From the NCBI GenBank assembly GCA_009668945.1, contig SBEH01000001.1:243776-307775 (forward strand): a stretch of 64,000 nucleotides of DNA, in the 5' to 3' direction. The notes below the pieces were generated by a model, which did no database searches, had not been told where the DNA came from, and saw nothing but the letters and a program-made list of their open reading frames with translations. This document shows positions 37,934-49,293 of this stretch, one piece after another (within the stretch, counting starts at the first letter, position 1; each line of letters begins with the position of its first letter). The position numbers and the translations under genes are program-made. The DNA comes from Actinomycetota bacterium. Lineage in GTDB: Bacteria > Actinomycetota > Coriobacteriia > Anaerosomatales > Anaerosomataceae.

Positions 37934-39295
37934 CTACTCCTCGAGCGTCGTCCCCGCGGCGAAGTCGAAGTCCTTGAGCTCGCCGGCGTTGTACGCGGCG
38001 TAGGCCGCCAGATCGAAGTGCCCGTGACCGGAGAGGTTGAAGAGGATCACGCGGTCCTCGCCAGCCGCCTGTGCCGCCTTGGCCTCGTTGACCGCGGCAA
38101 GGATGGCATGGCTGCTCTCGGGCGCAGGCAGGATGCCCTCGGCGCGGGCGAACTGCACCGCTGCCTCGAAGCATGCGATCTGATCGACCGCAACCGCCTC
38201 GGCCTCGCCCTCGTGCACGAGCTGGCTTACGAGCGGGGAGTCACCGTGGTAGCGCAGGCCGCCCGCATGGATGCCCGCGGGGACGAAGTCGTGGCCGAGC
38301 GTGTACATCAGCAGCTGCGGCGTCATGCCGGCCTCGTCACCGAGGTCGTAGCGGTACTCTCCGGCGGTGAGCGTCGGGCATGCCTTCGGCTCGACCGCGA
38401 GCAGACGCGCGTTGCTCTTGCCCTCGAGCTTGCGGCGGTAGTACGGGAACGCCAGTCCCGCGAAGTTGCTGCCGCCACCCACGCAGCCGATGACGACGTC
38501 GGGCTCCTCATCGGCGAGCTTCATCTGCTCGATGGCCTCCAGGCCGATCACGGTCTGGTGCAGGCACACGTGGTTGAGCACGCTGCCGAGCGAGTAGTGT
38601 GTGCCCGCATCCTTCGCAGCGACCTCGACGGCTTCAGAGATGGCGATGCCGAGCGACCCGGTAGAGTCGGGATCCATCGAGAGCACGTGGCGGCCGGCGT
38701 CGGTCAGGTTCGTCGGCGAGGCATGGACCGTGGCGCCGTAGGTCTCCATCAGGATGCGGCGATACGGCTTCTGCTCGTAGCTCACCTTGACCATGAAGAC
38801 CTCGACGTCGATGCCGTAGAGCGCACCGGCGATGGAAAGCGCGCTTCCCCATTGGCCCGCACCGGTCTCCGTCGAGATCTTGGTGATGCCTTCCTGCTTG
38901 TTGTAGTACGCCTGCGGGATAGCGGTGTTCGGCTTGTGTGAACCGGCGGGCGACACGCCCTCGTACTTGTAGAAGATCTTCACGCCCGCGGGCAGGCCGA
39001 GTACGCGCTCTAGTTGACGGGCACGCAGTAGCGGTGACGGCCTGTACGCCTTGTACACGTCGATGACCGCACCGGGGATGTCGATGTAGCGCTCCGGCGA
39101 CATCTCCTGCTTGATGCACTCCATCGGGAAGATCTGGGCGAGTCCCTGTCCGATCTCGTCCATCGTGAGCTCGTTGCCGTCGGGTCCGACCATCTTCGGC
39201 GGCGCCGGCGGGGTCTTGAGGTCGGGGATGATGTTGTACCAGGCCTCGGGGATCCTGGTCTCGTCCAGCCCGAACCTCGTCTTGTCGCTGCCCAT
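37934..39295 (-). CDS. trpB2: Tryptophan synthase beta-like protein (TrpB2)
   Basis: The 453-residue PLP enzyme belongs to the longer TrpB2 group: N-terminal extension with WYNIIPDL, YRPSPLLRA, the PLP lysine in GSHKPNTA, ETGAGQWGSALS and GGGSNFAGL. TrpB2 usually works without TrpA and turns free indole or phosphoserine plus indole into tryptophan, probably salvaging indole lost by TrpAB. Here it is inside the trp operon, between trpC and trpF, under the same T-box. Ribosome site GGAGGAAGGAG precedes ATG 39295. Confidence 0.92.
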   Translation of the reverse strand: MGSDKTRFGLDETRIPEAWYNIIPDLKTPPAPPKMVGPDGNELTMDEIGQGLAQIFPMECIKQEMSPERYIDIPGAVIDVYKAYRPSPLLRARQLERVLGLPAGVKIFYKYEGVSPAGSHKPNTAIPQAYYNKQEGITKISTETGAGQWGSALSIAGALYGIDVEVFMVKVSYEQKPYRRILMETYGATVHASPTNLTDAGRHVLSMDPDSTGSLGIAISEAVEVAAKDAGTHYSLGSVLNHVCLHQTVIGLEAIEQMKLADEEPDVVIGCVGGGSNFAGLAFPYYRRKLEGKSNARLLAVEPKACPTLTAGEYRYDLGDEAGMTPQLLMYTLGHDFVPAGIHAGGLRYHGDSPLVSQLVHEGEAEAVAVDQIACFEAAVQFARAEGILPAPESSHAILAAVNEAKAAQAAGEDRVILFNLSGHGHFDLAAYAAYNAGELKDFDFAAGTTLEE

Positions 39296-39363
39296 CTCCT
39301 GCTCCTTCCTCCGGGGCGCCTGCCCCGAAACCGTTCTGCCCGCCGCAGCGGGCGTTTCCCCTG

Positions 39364-40160
39364 CTATAGCTCGGGCATGCCTCGAGGCACGCCCGTTAGC
39401 TCAACCAGTACGTCTTCGGGGTACGCGCTGCGCATGAGAGTCTCCCCCACCAGCACCGCGTGGGCGCCGGCGGCGGCGGCGCGCTCCACGTCGGCGCGTG
39501 TCTTGATGCCGCTTGCCGCAACGAGTGTGGCGCCGTACCGCGCCGCCTCCTCCACAAGCTCGAAGCCCCGTGCGGTATCCACCTCGAGAGTCTTGAGATC
39601 GCGGCTGTTCACCGCAACGACGCCGTTGCGCACGCCGAGTGCGATGGCCAGCTCGTCGGCGCTGGCGATCTCGACGACGGGGGTGAGTCCGAGCGTCTCG
39701 GCTGTATCGGCGAAGTCGCGCGTCAGGTTTCCGAGCACGCTCACCATCAGCAGGACCGCGTCGGCGCCGTGCCCTCGCGCGACGAACAGCTGCACCGGGT
39801 CCACGACGAAGTCCTTGCACAGCACCGGGACGTCGACGGCATCCGCCACATCGGAGAGGTCCGTCCACGACCCGCCGAACGAGTCCGGCTCGGTGAGCAC
39901 GCTGATCGCCGCCGCGCCGCCGTCCTGGTAGTGGAGCGCCTGCTTCGACGCCTCGCACTGCAAGGCGATGGGTCCGGCGCTCGGGGACGCTTTCTTCACC
40001 TCCGCGATCACCGCGACGTCGGTCCGTTCCCGAAGCGCAGCCGCGAAGTCCCGCGGCGGCCGCGCGCAACACGCGAGGCGCTCGCGATCGGCACCCGAGA
40101 GCGAGCCGTACTCGGCGTTGATGCGCTCGCGTCGTCGCGACATCGTGGTCTCGAGGAAGT

Positions 40161-40164
<4 letters not shown>
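39364..40164 (-). CDS. trpC: Indole-3-glycerol-phosphate synthase
   Basis: Closes the indole ring from CdRP. The 266-residue TIM barrel shows VIAEVKKASPSAG with the catalytic Lys, VLTEPDSFGGS, PVLCKDFVVD, VEIAS, VNSRDLKT and ASGIKT. GTG 40164 overlaps the trpGD stop by four bases (GTGA). A GC-rich spacer of 68 nt with two hairpin-forming stretches separates it from trpB2. Confidence 0.94.
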
Positions 40165-41869
<1,705 letters not shown>

Positions 41870-41873
<4 letters not shown>

Positions 41874-43357
41874 GTCTGCGCCTCCTCGTGCATCCCGGCC
41901 GCGAGTTCTAGCGCGTGGTGCAGCGCACGTGCCTTGTGCAGGCACTCCTCGTACTCGCGCTCGGGGTCGGAGTCTGCGACGATGCCGGCGCCGCTCTGCA
42001 GATATGCCCTGCCACCGGCGATCACGAACGTGCGGATGGTGATGCACATGTCCATCGCGCCATCCAGGCCGAAGTAGCCGACGGTGCCCGCGTACGGGCC
42101 GCGCGCCGCCGGCTCGAGCTCGGCGATGAGCTCCATGGCCCGCACCTTCGGCGCACCGCTGACCGTGCCCGCGGGGAAGGTGGCGCGCAACGCGTCGAAC
42201 GCATCGCGCCCTTCCGCGAGCGTCCCCGTGACGTTGCTGACGATGTGCATCACGTGGGAGTAGTACTCGACCTCCATGAGTTCGTCGACGGTCACGCTGC
42301 CCGGCGCGCTCACGCGGCCCAGGTCGTTGCGCCCGAGGTCGACGAGCATGACATGCTCCGCGCGCTCCTTCTCGTCGGCGAGCAGGTCCGCGCGAAGCCG
42401 TCCGTCGTCTGCCGCGTCCAGACCCCGCGGCCGCGTGCCCGCGAGCGGGCGGGTGAGCACCTCATCGCCCTCGACGCGAACGAGAGGTTCCGGACTCGAG
42501 CCCACGAGCGTGACGTCGCGAGTGCGGACGTAGAACATGTAGGGACTCGGGTTCACCGCCCGCAGCACGCGATAGAGGTCGAGCCCGTCACCCGCATATG
42601 GGGCGCTGAACCGCTGCGAGAGCACGATCTGGAAGATGTCGCCGGCGGCGATGTGCTCCTTGCCTGCCGCGACGGCGGCGATGTACTCCTCGCGTGTGCT
42701 GTGCTCGCGCAGCGGGACTTCCGCGGTCACGCCGACCGCGCCGAGCTCGGCGCCGCGCGGGCCATCATCGATGCGGTGCAGACAAGCATCGATCCGCTTG
42801 AGCGCCGCCTCGTACGCCAGCTCCGGCGCGCCGCCCGGACGCACCGGCGCGATGACCTGCAGCACGCGGCGCGCATGGTCGAACGCCACCACCATGTCGG
42901 CGGTCATGAAGACCGCGTCCGGCACCGGGAACTCCTCGCATGCGTGCCGGGGCACGCGTTCGAAGCCGCTTGCGGCCTCGTAGCCGACGAAGCCGACCGC
43001 TCCGCCGACGAACAGCGGGAGTCCCGGCACGCGTGCGACGCGGCCAGCCTTGAGGCGGTCGGCCACCACGGCGAGCGGGTCCTCGGCACGCATTCCGTGG
43101 ACGCCGCCGTTCTCCACCACGACTTCGCCGCGACGCGCGGTGACGACCTCGCTGTCGCCTACGCCGAGGAAGCTGTAGCGTCCGAGCCGCTCGCCCCCGA
43201 TGACGCTCTCGAGCAGGAACGCGTGCTCGGCGCCTTCGGCAAGCGCCATGAACGCCGAGATCGGCGTGGCGAGATCGGCGTACACCTCGCGCGCTACGGG
43301 CACGACGTCATGGTCGGCGGCCAGCCGAACGAACTCGTCCTTGCCAGGCAGGATCAC
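41870..43357 (-). CDS. trpE: Anthranilate synthase component I
   Basis: Makes anthranilate from chorismate with ammonia from TrpG; the committed step. The 495-residue protein starts at GTG 43357, 8 nt after GGAAGGAG; a TTG at 43390 lies inside the terminator tail. Visible are the N-terminal LLESVIGGERLGRYSFLG (tryptophan feedback site region) and the chorismate-site blocks FQIVLSQRF, SPEPLVR, PLAGTRPRG, DLGRNDLGRV, FPAGTVSGAPK and GIVADSDPE. It heads the trp operon behind a T-box leader. Confidence 0.95.
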
Positions 43358-43388
43358 CTGCTGCACTCCTTCCGGTGCCCGGGAATAC

Positions 43389-43419
43389 AAAAAGCCCTCG
43401 TCCTCTAAGGGACGAGAGC
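43389..43419 (-). terminator. T-box terminator of the trp leader
   Basis: A 10-bp stem (43394-43403 with 43410-43419, one G-U pair) with a 6-nt loop is followed by five U residues. It is intrinsic termination type, competing with the antiterminator that includes the T-box sequence. Confidence 0.9.
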
Positions 43420-43683
43420 CTTCACTCCCGCGGTACCACCCTTGTTGCCGGGACTTGCGTCCCGGCCACTCATCCGTCAGTACTCGGCCAACCCGCGGCC
43501 TCCATACCCGGTCCCCGCTATCGGTGGGCGTCCGCCGGAACTAGTAGGCGCGAATCCGCCGTTGCTCCGGAGCCTCGAGGGTCCATTCCTGCCGGTCGCT
43601 CACGTCGGGTTCACACCTTCCCCGACTCTCTGGGCTTGCGCGATCGGAGTACTACTCCCCGTCACAGGCTGTGTATTCGGTTG
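43389..43683 (-). promoter_or_regulatory. Trp-specific T-box leader of the trp operon
   Basis: The leader RNA (minus strand) carries the T-box core AGGGTGGTACCGCG (43429-43442) and stem I elements AGTA (near 43650), AGAGAG and GGTGTGAACC. The specifier codon TGG (43583-43585) sits in the context GAA-TGG-ACC. It ends in a terminator. Uncharged tRNA-Trp should pair with TGG and with the UGGU bulge and allow read-through. This explains the stretch of about 300 bases without a gene before trpE. Confidence 0.92.
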
Positions 43684-43689
43684 CCGTGC

Positions 43690-43719
43690 ACTCTAGCAGG
43701 GTCGAGCGCGGGCGCGCAA
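43690..43719 (-). promoter_or_regulatory. Promoter of the trp operon
   Basis: -35 TTGCGC (43714-43719), 18-bp spacer, -10 TAGAGT (43690-43695) with TGC before it. Transcription would start near 43683, just ahead of T-box stem I. The stretch from here to 43809 holds no other feature I can see. Confidence 0.55.
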
Positions 43720-43809
43720 GCGGCTCTACCCGATTAGCCGGACACCCGGGAATCCCGCATGCGCCGACATGACCACCACACACACGCCTAGCGCACGCGG
43801 GTCAAACGT

Positions 43810-45417
43810 CTACGGCACCTCGGGCATGGTCACGGGCTGGTAGTCCTTGTCGCCGAGGCAGTAGAACGACCCGTCCCGCGAGCCGATGTAAATCCTCCCC
43901 TGCCACACGATCGGTGTCGACTCGAAGCTGCCCGCGGCGTAGCTCGCAATCTTCGTGACGCCAACCGTCCACTGTCGGCCTGAGCGGTCGGTGAGCGGCA
44001 CGCCGCCGGGGGCCTGGTAGTCGATCTTGTAGACGTTCACCTTCGCGCCGTAGCCGGCCTGGATTATGTAGTCGTCCACCATGATCGGCGTGGAGATGCC
44101 TCCGCCGACGTTGTCCTTGAACACGAGTTTCGGCTTCGGCACCGTGGTGCCCTGCGGGCTCGTGGCGGTCCCGTCGGTCTCGTCCTGGGAGACCACGTAG
44201 AGGTTGCCGTCGATCGCCGTGAACGCCGCGAGTGCCGGGCGCGCCAGACCGCTGCCGTACTCGTCGTTCACGCACACCGAGCCGATCACCCCGCCCAGCC
44301 AGTCGGCGAAAGAGCGGTCCCCGGTCGGGAAGTACCACGCGGTCGCCTCGCCCGGCGGCTTACGCGGGTCGAGCTTGAGCACGCCGCCGTTGGCGGATAT
44401 GTACTGCTTCTCCACGGCTTGGAGCAGGTATCCGTCTTCGGTGACCACGGGCGAACCGTCGAGGTCGGAGCCAATCCAGTAGTCCCAGACCACGGAGAGG
44501 TCAGCGGTCGAGAGACCGTACACGTCGCCTGCGCCGCTCGCGATGTACAGCGTGTCGCCGATCGCCGAGGCCGAACTCTCGAGTACGAGGTTGCCGCCGT
44601 GCCCTGCCGCGTTCGAGCCGAGGAGAAGCTGCTGCGCTTTCACCACCGGCCACCGATAGCCGCCGCGCTCCTCGGTCCTCGTGGGGTCGACCGCGTACAC
44701 GTAACCGGTCTCGATCGCGATGAACAGCGTGTCGCCGATCATGATCGGGCTCGAGTCGGCGTCGCGGCTGTAGCTCTTGGAGGTGGGCGAGGTCATGCGC
44801 CAGAGCTCTTCGCCCGTCTCGAAGTCCACGCAGCGCACCGGCGCGATCGTCGGGTCGCCCATCGAGCGCGGGAACCCGCGTCTCGAGCCGCAGACCACCG
44901 CGAGCTTGCCGGTGTCAGGCATCCGCAACACGGTGGGACTCCCCTTGATCACGTCGTCGAACGTGTACGCCCAGAGTTCCTTGCCGGTCTCGGCATCGAT
45001 CTTCACGAGGTTGTGGTCGAAACCGCCCACGATCAGGTACAGCTTCCCCCCCTCGCGCACGAGCGCGGGCTGCCCGGTCCAGCCGGTGCCGGCCCAGGTG
45101 ACCGTCCCTGCGGAGCTGGCCGTGCCGCCCGTGGTGCCACTGCCGATCGGGACCCTCCAGATGAGTTCGAGCGTCTCGGGCACCGGTCCCTCGCCGTAGT
45201 AGCGGCGCGTCTCGTTGCCGAGGAAAGAGGCGACCTTGATACCGTCCGTATACGGGTTCGGCCCGTCGGGCTGCGGCAGCGTGACGGTCACCGTCGGAAG
45301 GATCGAGGGGTAGTCGGCAGGGCTAGCGGTCTGCGACGGCGGTTCGCTTTCGGCCTGACATCCGAGGAGGGCAGCCGCAAGCGCAAGCGCTGCGATCGCG
45401 ATCCACGAGTGCCGCAC
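43810..45417 (-). CDS. PQQ-type beta-propeller lipoprotein
   Basis: The 535-residue protein has a lipoprotein signal (lipobox LLGC, about residues 17-20) and then repeated beta-propeller blades with motifs such as KIDAETGKELW, RCVDFETGEELWRM, GSPVVTEDGYLL and YIGSRDGSFYCLG. These are PQQ/Trp-docking type repeats; the PQQ-binding catalytic residues of alcohol dehydrogenases are not evident, so it is more likely a structural or binding protein like BamB. Start is GTG 45417 after GGAGGGGG. It lies 57 nt downstream of the M48-like gene. Confidence 0.82.
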   Translation of the reverse strand: MRHSWIAIAALALAAALLGCQAESEPPSQTASPADYPSILPTVTVTLPQPDGPNPYTDGIKVASFLGNETRRYYGEGPVPETLELIWRVPIGSGTTGGTASSAGTVTWAGTGWTGQPALVREGGKLYLIVGGFDHNLVKIDAETGKELWAYTFDDVIKGSPTVLRMPDTGKLAVVCGSRRGFPRSMGDPTIAPVRCVDFETGEELWRMTSPTSKSYSRDADSSPIMIGDTLFIAIETGYVYAVDPTRTEERGGYRWPVVKAQQLLLGSNAAGHGGNLVLESSASAIGDTLYIASGAGDVYGLSTADLSVVWDYWIGSDLDGSPVVTEDGYLLQAVEKQYISANGGVLKLDPRKPPGEATAWYFPTGDRSFADWLGGVIGSVCVNDEYGSGLARPALAAFTAIDGNLYVVSQDETDGTATSPQGTTVPKPKLVFKDNVGGGISTPIMVDDYIIQAGYGAKVNVYKIDYQAPGGVPLTDRSGRQWTVGVTKIASYAAGSFESTPIVWQGRIYIGSRDGSFYCLGDKDYQPVTMPEVP

Positions 45418-45474
45418 CTCATCCCCCTCCGCGCGAGTGCCGACGGCTCATTGTCGCCCGCGTTCCGGCGTGCA

Positions 45475-46662
45475 TCAAGCGTCGAAGTCGGCGTCGTCTA
45501 TGCTCTCGGCGAGTTCGATCCGGGGAGGAGGCGGCGCGAGCGCGCCCATGCCGGCCTGCGACCAGCCGGGTACGTTCGGCCTCGGCACGAAGGCCGCACC
45601 TTCGGCACCGAGCGTCTCGCGAAGCCGTGCGACACGCCGCATCTCCGGATCGTCCTCCGGCGCGAATCCAGAACCCGCCCAGCAGAAGAAGACTTGCGAG
45701 TACGCGTCACCGGCGGTCGGCACGTAGTTGTTGCGCTCGAGCACGTGCTCGATGGCGTCGAGCATCGCACGCGGGTCCTTGAGCAGCATCATCCCCTCCG
45801 CGTCCGCCTTCTCGGCGGCGCTCCACGCCGCCTTGCGGTGGTACCACGAGAGGATCTCGGAGAGCACGACCGCGATCCCGTACGCGAAGAACGTGCCCGC
45901 ACGCCAGTCCTCGTCGAATCGCTTGCGCCCGGCGAACGGGTTCTCGGGATCGGTGCTCCGCTCCTTCTTCTTCGGCTCGAACTTGAGGTCGTAGTCGCGC
46001 ATCGCCCAGATCGGGCCGACGAGCGCCGAGACCGCGGTGGCCCAAAGCGTGTCGGCCGAGAGCACGCGCGCCATGAGGTTAGCGAACACCGCCCGCTGCT
46101 CGTCTACCGGTATGCGCTCGAGCATCCCGCGCGTCACACCCACGCGCACGCGCGCAAGCGAGCGCCCGAGCGCGAACGCGTTCACCCCGTCGGCGTCGAT
46201 CACGTAGAACTGCGGCGTCTGCGGCAGCCCCGCCGCGATCGCGATATCGCGCAGCACGCTCTTGGTCGGGAGCAGCGTGCCGCCCTTCGGCATCTGCGCG
46301 CCGAGCCGGCGGATGAGCGACTCCTCCGAGCGGAGGAGCCGCGTGACCGACCACGCCCACGAGATCGCGAGCGCAATCGCGGGCAGCGCGCCGAAGATGA
46401 ACATCACCAGCCTATCGAACGATCCCGCCGGAAGAAGCGGCATCGCATCGACCGCTACTGCAAGCAGCCCGAACCCGAAGGTGGCGATCACCGCTGCCAG
46501 TGCGATGAAGAGGCTCAGCGCGAGCACGCTCGTGAACGCGATCATGAACAGCGCGAACTTCCAGCGGTTACGCGGGATGCGCGCCTGGATCGGCTCGATG
46601 CGGTTCACCCGGACTCCGGGTGCCACCGCGTTCTGCAGGGCCGGTGACGGACGTCGGGCCAC
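45475..46662 (-). CDS. M48-like membrane protein with degenerate zinc motif
   Basis: The 395-residue protein has two N-terminal helices (about 35-75 and 82-105) and an HtpX/M48-like core: GLPQTPQFYVIDADGVNAFALGR matches the canonical block before the active site. Where HtpX has DEL-AV-AHELxH, this protein reads DEQRAVFANLMARV: His to Asn, Glu to Leu, second His to Arg. The zinc site and catalytic Glu are gone, so it is probably a non-catalytic pseudopeptidase. The C-terminus is Pro-rich. GTG 46662 lies nine bases after the hisIE stop; it may be expressed with the his operon. Confidence 0.72.
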   Translation of the reverse strand: MARRPSPALQNAVAPGVRVNRIEPIQARIPRNRWKFALFMIAFTSVLALSLFIALAAVIATFGFGLLAVAVDAMPLLPAGSFDRLVMFIFGALPAIALAISWAWSVTRLLRSEESLIRRLGAQMPKGGTLLPTKSVLRDIAIAAGLPQTPQFYVIDADGVNAFALGRSLARVRVGVTRGMLERIPVDEQRAVFANLMARVLSADTLWATAVSALVGPIWAMRDYDLKFEPKKKERSTDPENPFAGRKRFDEDWRAGTFFAYGIAVVLSEILSWYHRKAAWSAAEKADAEGMMLLKDPRAMLDAIEHVLERNNYVPTAGDAYSQVFFCWAGSGFAPEDDPEMRRVARLRETLGAEGAAFVPRPNVPGWSQAGMGALAPPPPRIELAESIDDADFDA

Positions 46663-46671
46663 GGGAAGCCC

Positions 46672-47322
46672 CTAGTGCCGTCGGCCGTCGAGTTCGGCCG
46701 CAAGGTCGTCGAGCGTGAGACCCTTGCGGACCATCACCACGAAGACGTGGTAGAGCAGGTCGGCGATCTCGTAGCCTAGGTGTCTGGCGTCGTCGTCCTT
46801 GGCGGCCATGATCACCTCGCCCGCCTCCTCGGCGATCTTCTTGAGCAGGGAGTCCTCGGGTCCTCCAAGCAGCTTCGCGGTGTAGCTGCCCTCAGGCATC
46901 TCACGCTGCCGCTCCTCTATCAGCCCGAACAGACCGACGACGACTTCGCCGAGCGTGGGTGCCGCCGGCCGGGTGCCCTCGCCCTGGAGCGCGCGGTAGA
47001 AGCAGCTCCGCTCGCCGGTATGACATGCGCCCGGACCCGCCTGGTCCACCGCCACGAGCAGGCAGTCGGCGTCGCAGTCGTAGCGGATCTCGCGGACCGC
47101 CTGCACGTTGCCCGAGCTCTCCCCCTTCTGCCAGTACTTCTGCCGGGAGCGGCTCCAGAACCACGTGAAGCCGGTTTCGAGCGTCTTCGCCAGCGACTCG
47201 GCGTTCATGTACGCGACCATCAGCACCTCGCCGGTGCCCACCTGTTGAACCACGGCCGGAATGAGACCAGCGTCGTCGTACCTCAGGTCCCCGATTCCCA
47301 GTGCGTCCCGCTCTCTGTCCAC
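46672..47322 (-). CDS. hisIE: Bifunctional phosphoribosyl-AMP cyclohydrolase / phosphoribosyl-ATP pyrophosphatase
   Basis: Catalyses steps two and three of histidine synthesis. The 216-residue fusion has the HisI part (about 1-110; [46 protein letters not shown] with the zinc Cys/His set) and the HisE part (about 125-216; [31 protein letters not shown]). I take GTG 47322 because GGAGG lies six bases before it; GTG 47349 is possible but has no ribosome site. It is the last his gene of the operon. Confidence 0.92.
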   Translation of the reverse strand: MDRERDALGIGDLRYDDAGLIPAVVQQVGTGEVLMVAYMNAESLAKTLETGFTWFWSRSRQKYWQKGESSGNVQAVREIRYDCDADCLLVAVDQAGPGACHTGERSCFYRALQGEGTRPAAPTLGEVVVGLFGLIEERQREMPEGSYTAKLLGGPEDSLLKKIAEEAGEVIMAAKDDDARHLGYEIADLLYHVFVVMVRKGLTLDDLAAELDGRRH

Positions 47323-47349
47323 CCGGATCCTCCGTCCGCGAACGCTCAC

Positions 47350-47784
47350 CTAGAAGCCGATGCTGCCGTCCTCCGGCGATGTGCCGTCCAACCGTTTGGG
47401 CCGCTTGTGAAGCGATGTCGTGCCGAATACCATCCCGATCATCCATGGTACGGCGAGCATCACGACCGAACTCACCCAGGTCGCGGCATCGAGCATGACG
47501 TCTGCGATCTCGCGAGTGAAGTCGACCATCGCGAACGACAGCACGAAGCCGATCGCCGACAACACGCCGAGCACGACTCCGGCCCAGGCGCTTCGGGTCC
47601 AGATGATCGCGGCAGCCGAACCCAGCGGCACAGCCATCCACCACGCCAGCGTGAGGATGCGACCGTCGATCATGGTCATGAACTGGTTGTTCAGCAGCGG
47701 AGCTGTGGCCGCGATCCCTACCACGCTGATCGGGAACAGCGCCGCCTTGGCGATGCCTGTGATGGTCTGCCGGGTTGCGCTCAT
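47350..47784 (-). CDS. Four-helix membrane protein within the his operon
   Basis: The 144-residue protein has hydrophobic stretches at about 10-30, 42-62, 66-88 and 100-122 and a charged C-terminal tail. I recognise no family. It lies 5 nt after hisF and just before hisIE, so it is cotranscribed with the histidine genes. A role in histidine or imidazole transport or sensing can only be guessed. Start ATG 47784. Confidence 0.65.
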   Translation of the reverse strand: MSATRQTITGIAKAALFPISVVGIAATAPLLNNQFMTMIDGRILTLAWWMAVPLGSAAAIIWTRSAWAGVVLGVLSAIGFVLSFAMVDFTREIADVMLDAATWVSSVVMLAVPWMIGMVFGTTSLHKRPKRLDGTSPEDGSIGF

Positions 47785-47789
47785 CTTGA

Positions 47790-48557
47790 CTACAGCCTCA
47801 CCGGGACGCCGGCGGAAGCCATCGCCTCCTTCACCTGACGGATCGAGAACTCGCCGAAGTGGAAGACACTCGCGGCGAGCACCGCGTCCGCATCGGCCTC
47901 GAGGACGACTTCGGCGAAGTGGTCGAGCTCACCCGCTCCTCCGCTCGCGATCACCGGGATGTTCACGTGCGAGGTTACGGCGCGCGTGAGGTCGATGTCG
48001 AAGCCGTCCTTCGTGCCGTCGGCATCCATGCTCGTGAGGAGCACCTCACCTGCGCCGAGCCGCTCGGCCTCGACCGCCCATGCGACAGCGTCAAGCCAGG
48101 TGTTCGTGCGTCCGCCCGCGACGAAGACCTCCCAGCGCGCGGGCGCGGAGCCGGGCACCCGCCTCGCATCTATGGCGACGACGATGCATTGCGAGCCGTA
48201 GATGCGCGACGTCTCCGTCAGCAGCGCTGGAGCGGCCACAGCCGCCGAGTTCATCGAGATCTTATCGGCGCCAGCGGCGAGCATCGCCCGGATGTCGGCC
48301 GCCGAGCGCATCCCGCCGCCGACCGTGTAGGGGATGAAGACCTCCTCGGCGGTACGCGCCGCCACGTCCAGCATCGACGGCCGTTCCTCGTGCGTCGCGG
48401 TGATATCGAGGAATACGAGTTCGTCTGCGCCTTCGCGATCGTAGACCGCGGCGAGCTCGACCGGGTCGCCCGCGTCGACCAGGTTCACGAAGTTCACGCC
48501 CTTCACGACACGCCCCTCGTGAACGTCCAGACACGGTATGACCCGCTTGGTGAGCAT
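47790..48557 (-). CDS. hisF: Imidazole glycerol phosphate synthase, cyclase subunit
   Basis: Uses ammonia from HisH to turn PRFAR into imidazole glycerol phosphate and AICAR. The 255-residue TIM barrel begins [17 protein letters not shown] with catalytic Asp, has [18 protein letters not shown], and the second catalytic Asp in [15 protein letters not shown], then IASGGAGE. It follows hisA by seven bases. Confidence 0.96.
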   Translation of the reverse strand: MLTKRVIPCLDVHEGRVVKGVNFVNLVDAGDPVELAAVYDREGADELVFLDITATHEERPSMLDVAARTAEEVFIPYTVGGGMRSAADIRAMLAAGADKISMNSAAVAAPALLTETSRIYGSQCIVVAIDARRVPGSAPARWEVFVAGGRTNTWLDAVAWAVEAERLGAGEVLLTSMDADGTKDGFDIDLTRAVTSHVNIPVIASGGAGELDHFAEVVLEADADAVLAASVFHFGEFSIRQVKEAMASAGVPVRL

Positions 48558-48564
48558 CTGCCGG

Positions 48565-49293
48565 CTAGACCCCCCCGGCTATGCGAGCCGACTTGAGCGC
48601 GTCTTCGAGCGTGAAGTTGCCCTCGTACAGCGCTCGCCCGACGATGACTCCCTCGATCTGCGAACCGAGGGTCGCCAGCTCGCGGATGTCGCCGAGGCTC
48701 GAAACGCCGCCCGAGGCGATGATCGGCACCGACACGTGGGCCGCAAGCGCCCGGTAGGCGCCGAAGTTCAGTCCCGTCTGCATGCCGTCCCGGCCGATGT
48801 CCGTGTACGCGACGCGCTTCACGCCGAGTGCCTGCAGCTCGAGCACGAGCTCCGCGGCGCCGCGGTCCGTGCCCTCGGCCCAGCCCTGGATGGCGACCTT
48901 GCCGTCGCGCGCGTCAACCGCCCCGACCACGCCGGCGTACTTCTCGCACGCCTCACGTACCAGCTCGGGCTCCGTGATCGTGGCGGTGCCGAGCACCGCC
49001 CGTCGGACGCCCGAGGCGAAGAGACGGTCGAGCGTCTCCATGCTGCGGATCCCGCCGCCGGTCTGCACCGACGCGCCCAACCCGGCGATCATCTCCACGA
49101 TCGCGATGTTCTTGGGCTCGCCGAGCACGGCTCCGTCCAGGTCGACCACGTGGATCCATTCGGCACCGGCGTTGATGAAGCGCTCGGCCTGGTCGATAGG
49201 ATCGTCGTTGTACACCGTCACGGCGTCGAGCCGTCCCTGCAGCAGCCGCACGGCCTTGCCATCGAGGATGTCTATTGCCGGAAAGACGATCAT
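48565..49293 (-). CDS. hisA: ProFAR isomerase
   Basis: Opens the ribose of ProFAR in the fourth step of histidine synthesis. The 242-residue barrel begins [13 protein letters not shown] with catalytic Asp, has [23 protein letters not shown] with the second Asp, IIASGGVSS and GRALYEG. In some Actinobacteria this gene (priA) also does the TrpF reaction, but a separate trpF is present here, so HisA activity alone is enough. The hisA start overlaps the hisH stop by four bases. Confidence 0.94.
   Translation of the reverse strand: MIVFPAIDILDGKAVRLLQGRLDAVTVYNDDPIDQAERFINAGAEWIHVVDLDGAVLGEPKNIAIVEMIAGLGASVQTGGGIRSMETLDRLFASGVRRAVLGTATITEPELVREACEKYAGVVGAVDARDGKVAIQGWAEGTDRGAAELVLELQALGVKRVAYTDIGRDGMQTGLNFGAYRALAAHVSVPIIASGGVSSLGDIRELATLGSQIEGVIVGRALYEGNFTLEDALKSARIAGGV

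Noticed and set aside
37115-38941. Plus-strand open frame of 608 residues
   Set aside because: Antisense to trpF and trpB2, both of which are complete and well conserved.
44419-46647. Plus-strand open frame of 742 residues
   Set aside because: Antisense to the PQQ lipoprotein and the M48-like gene; Arg/His-rich, no domains.
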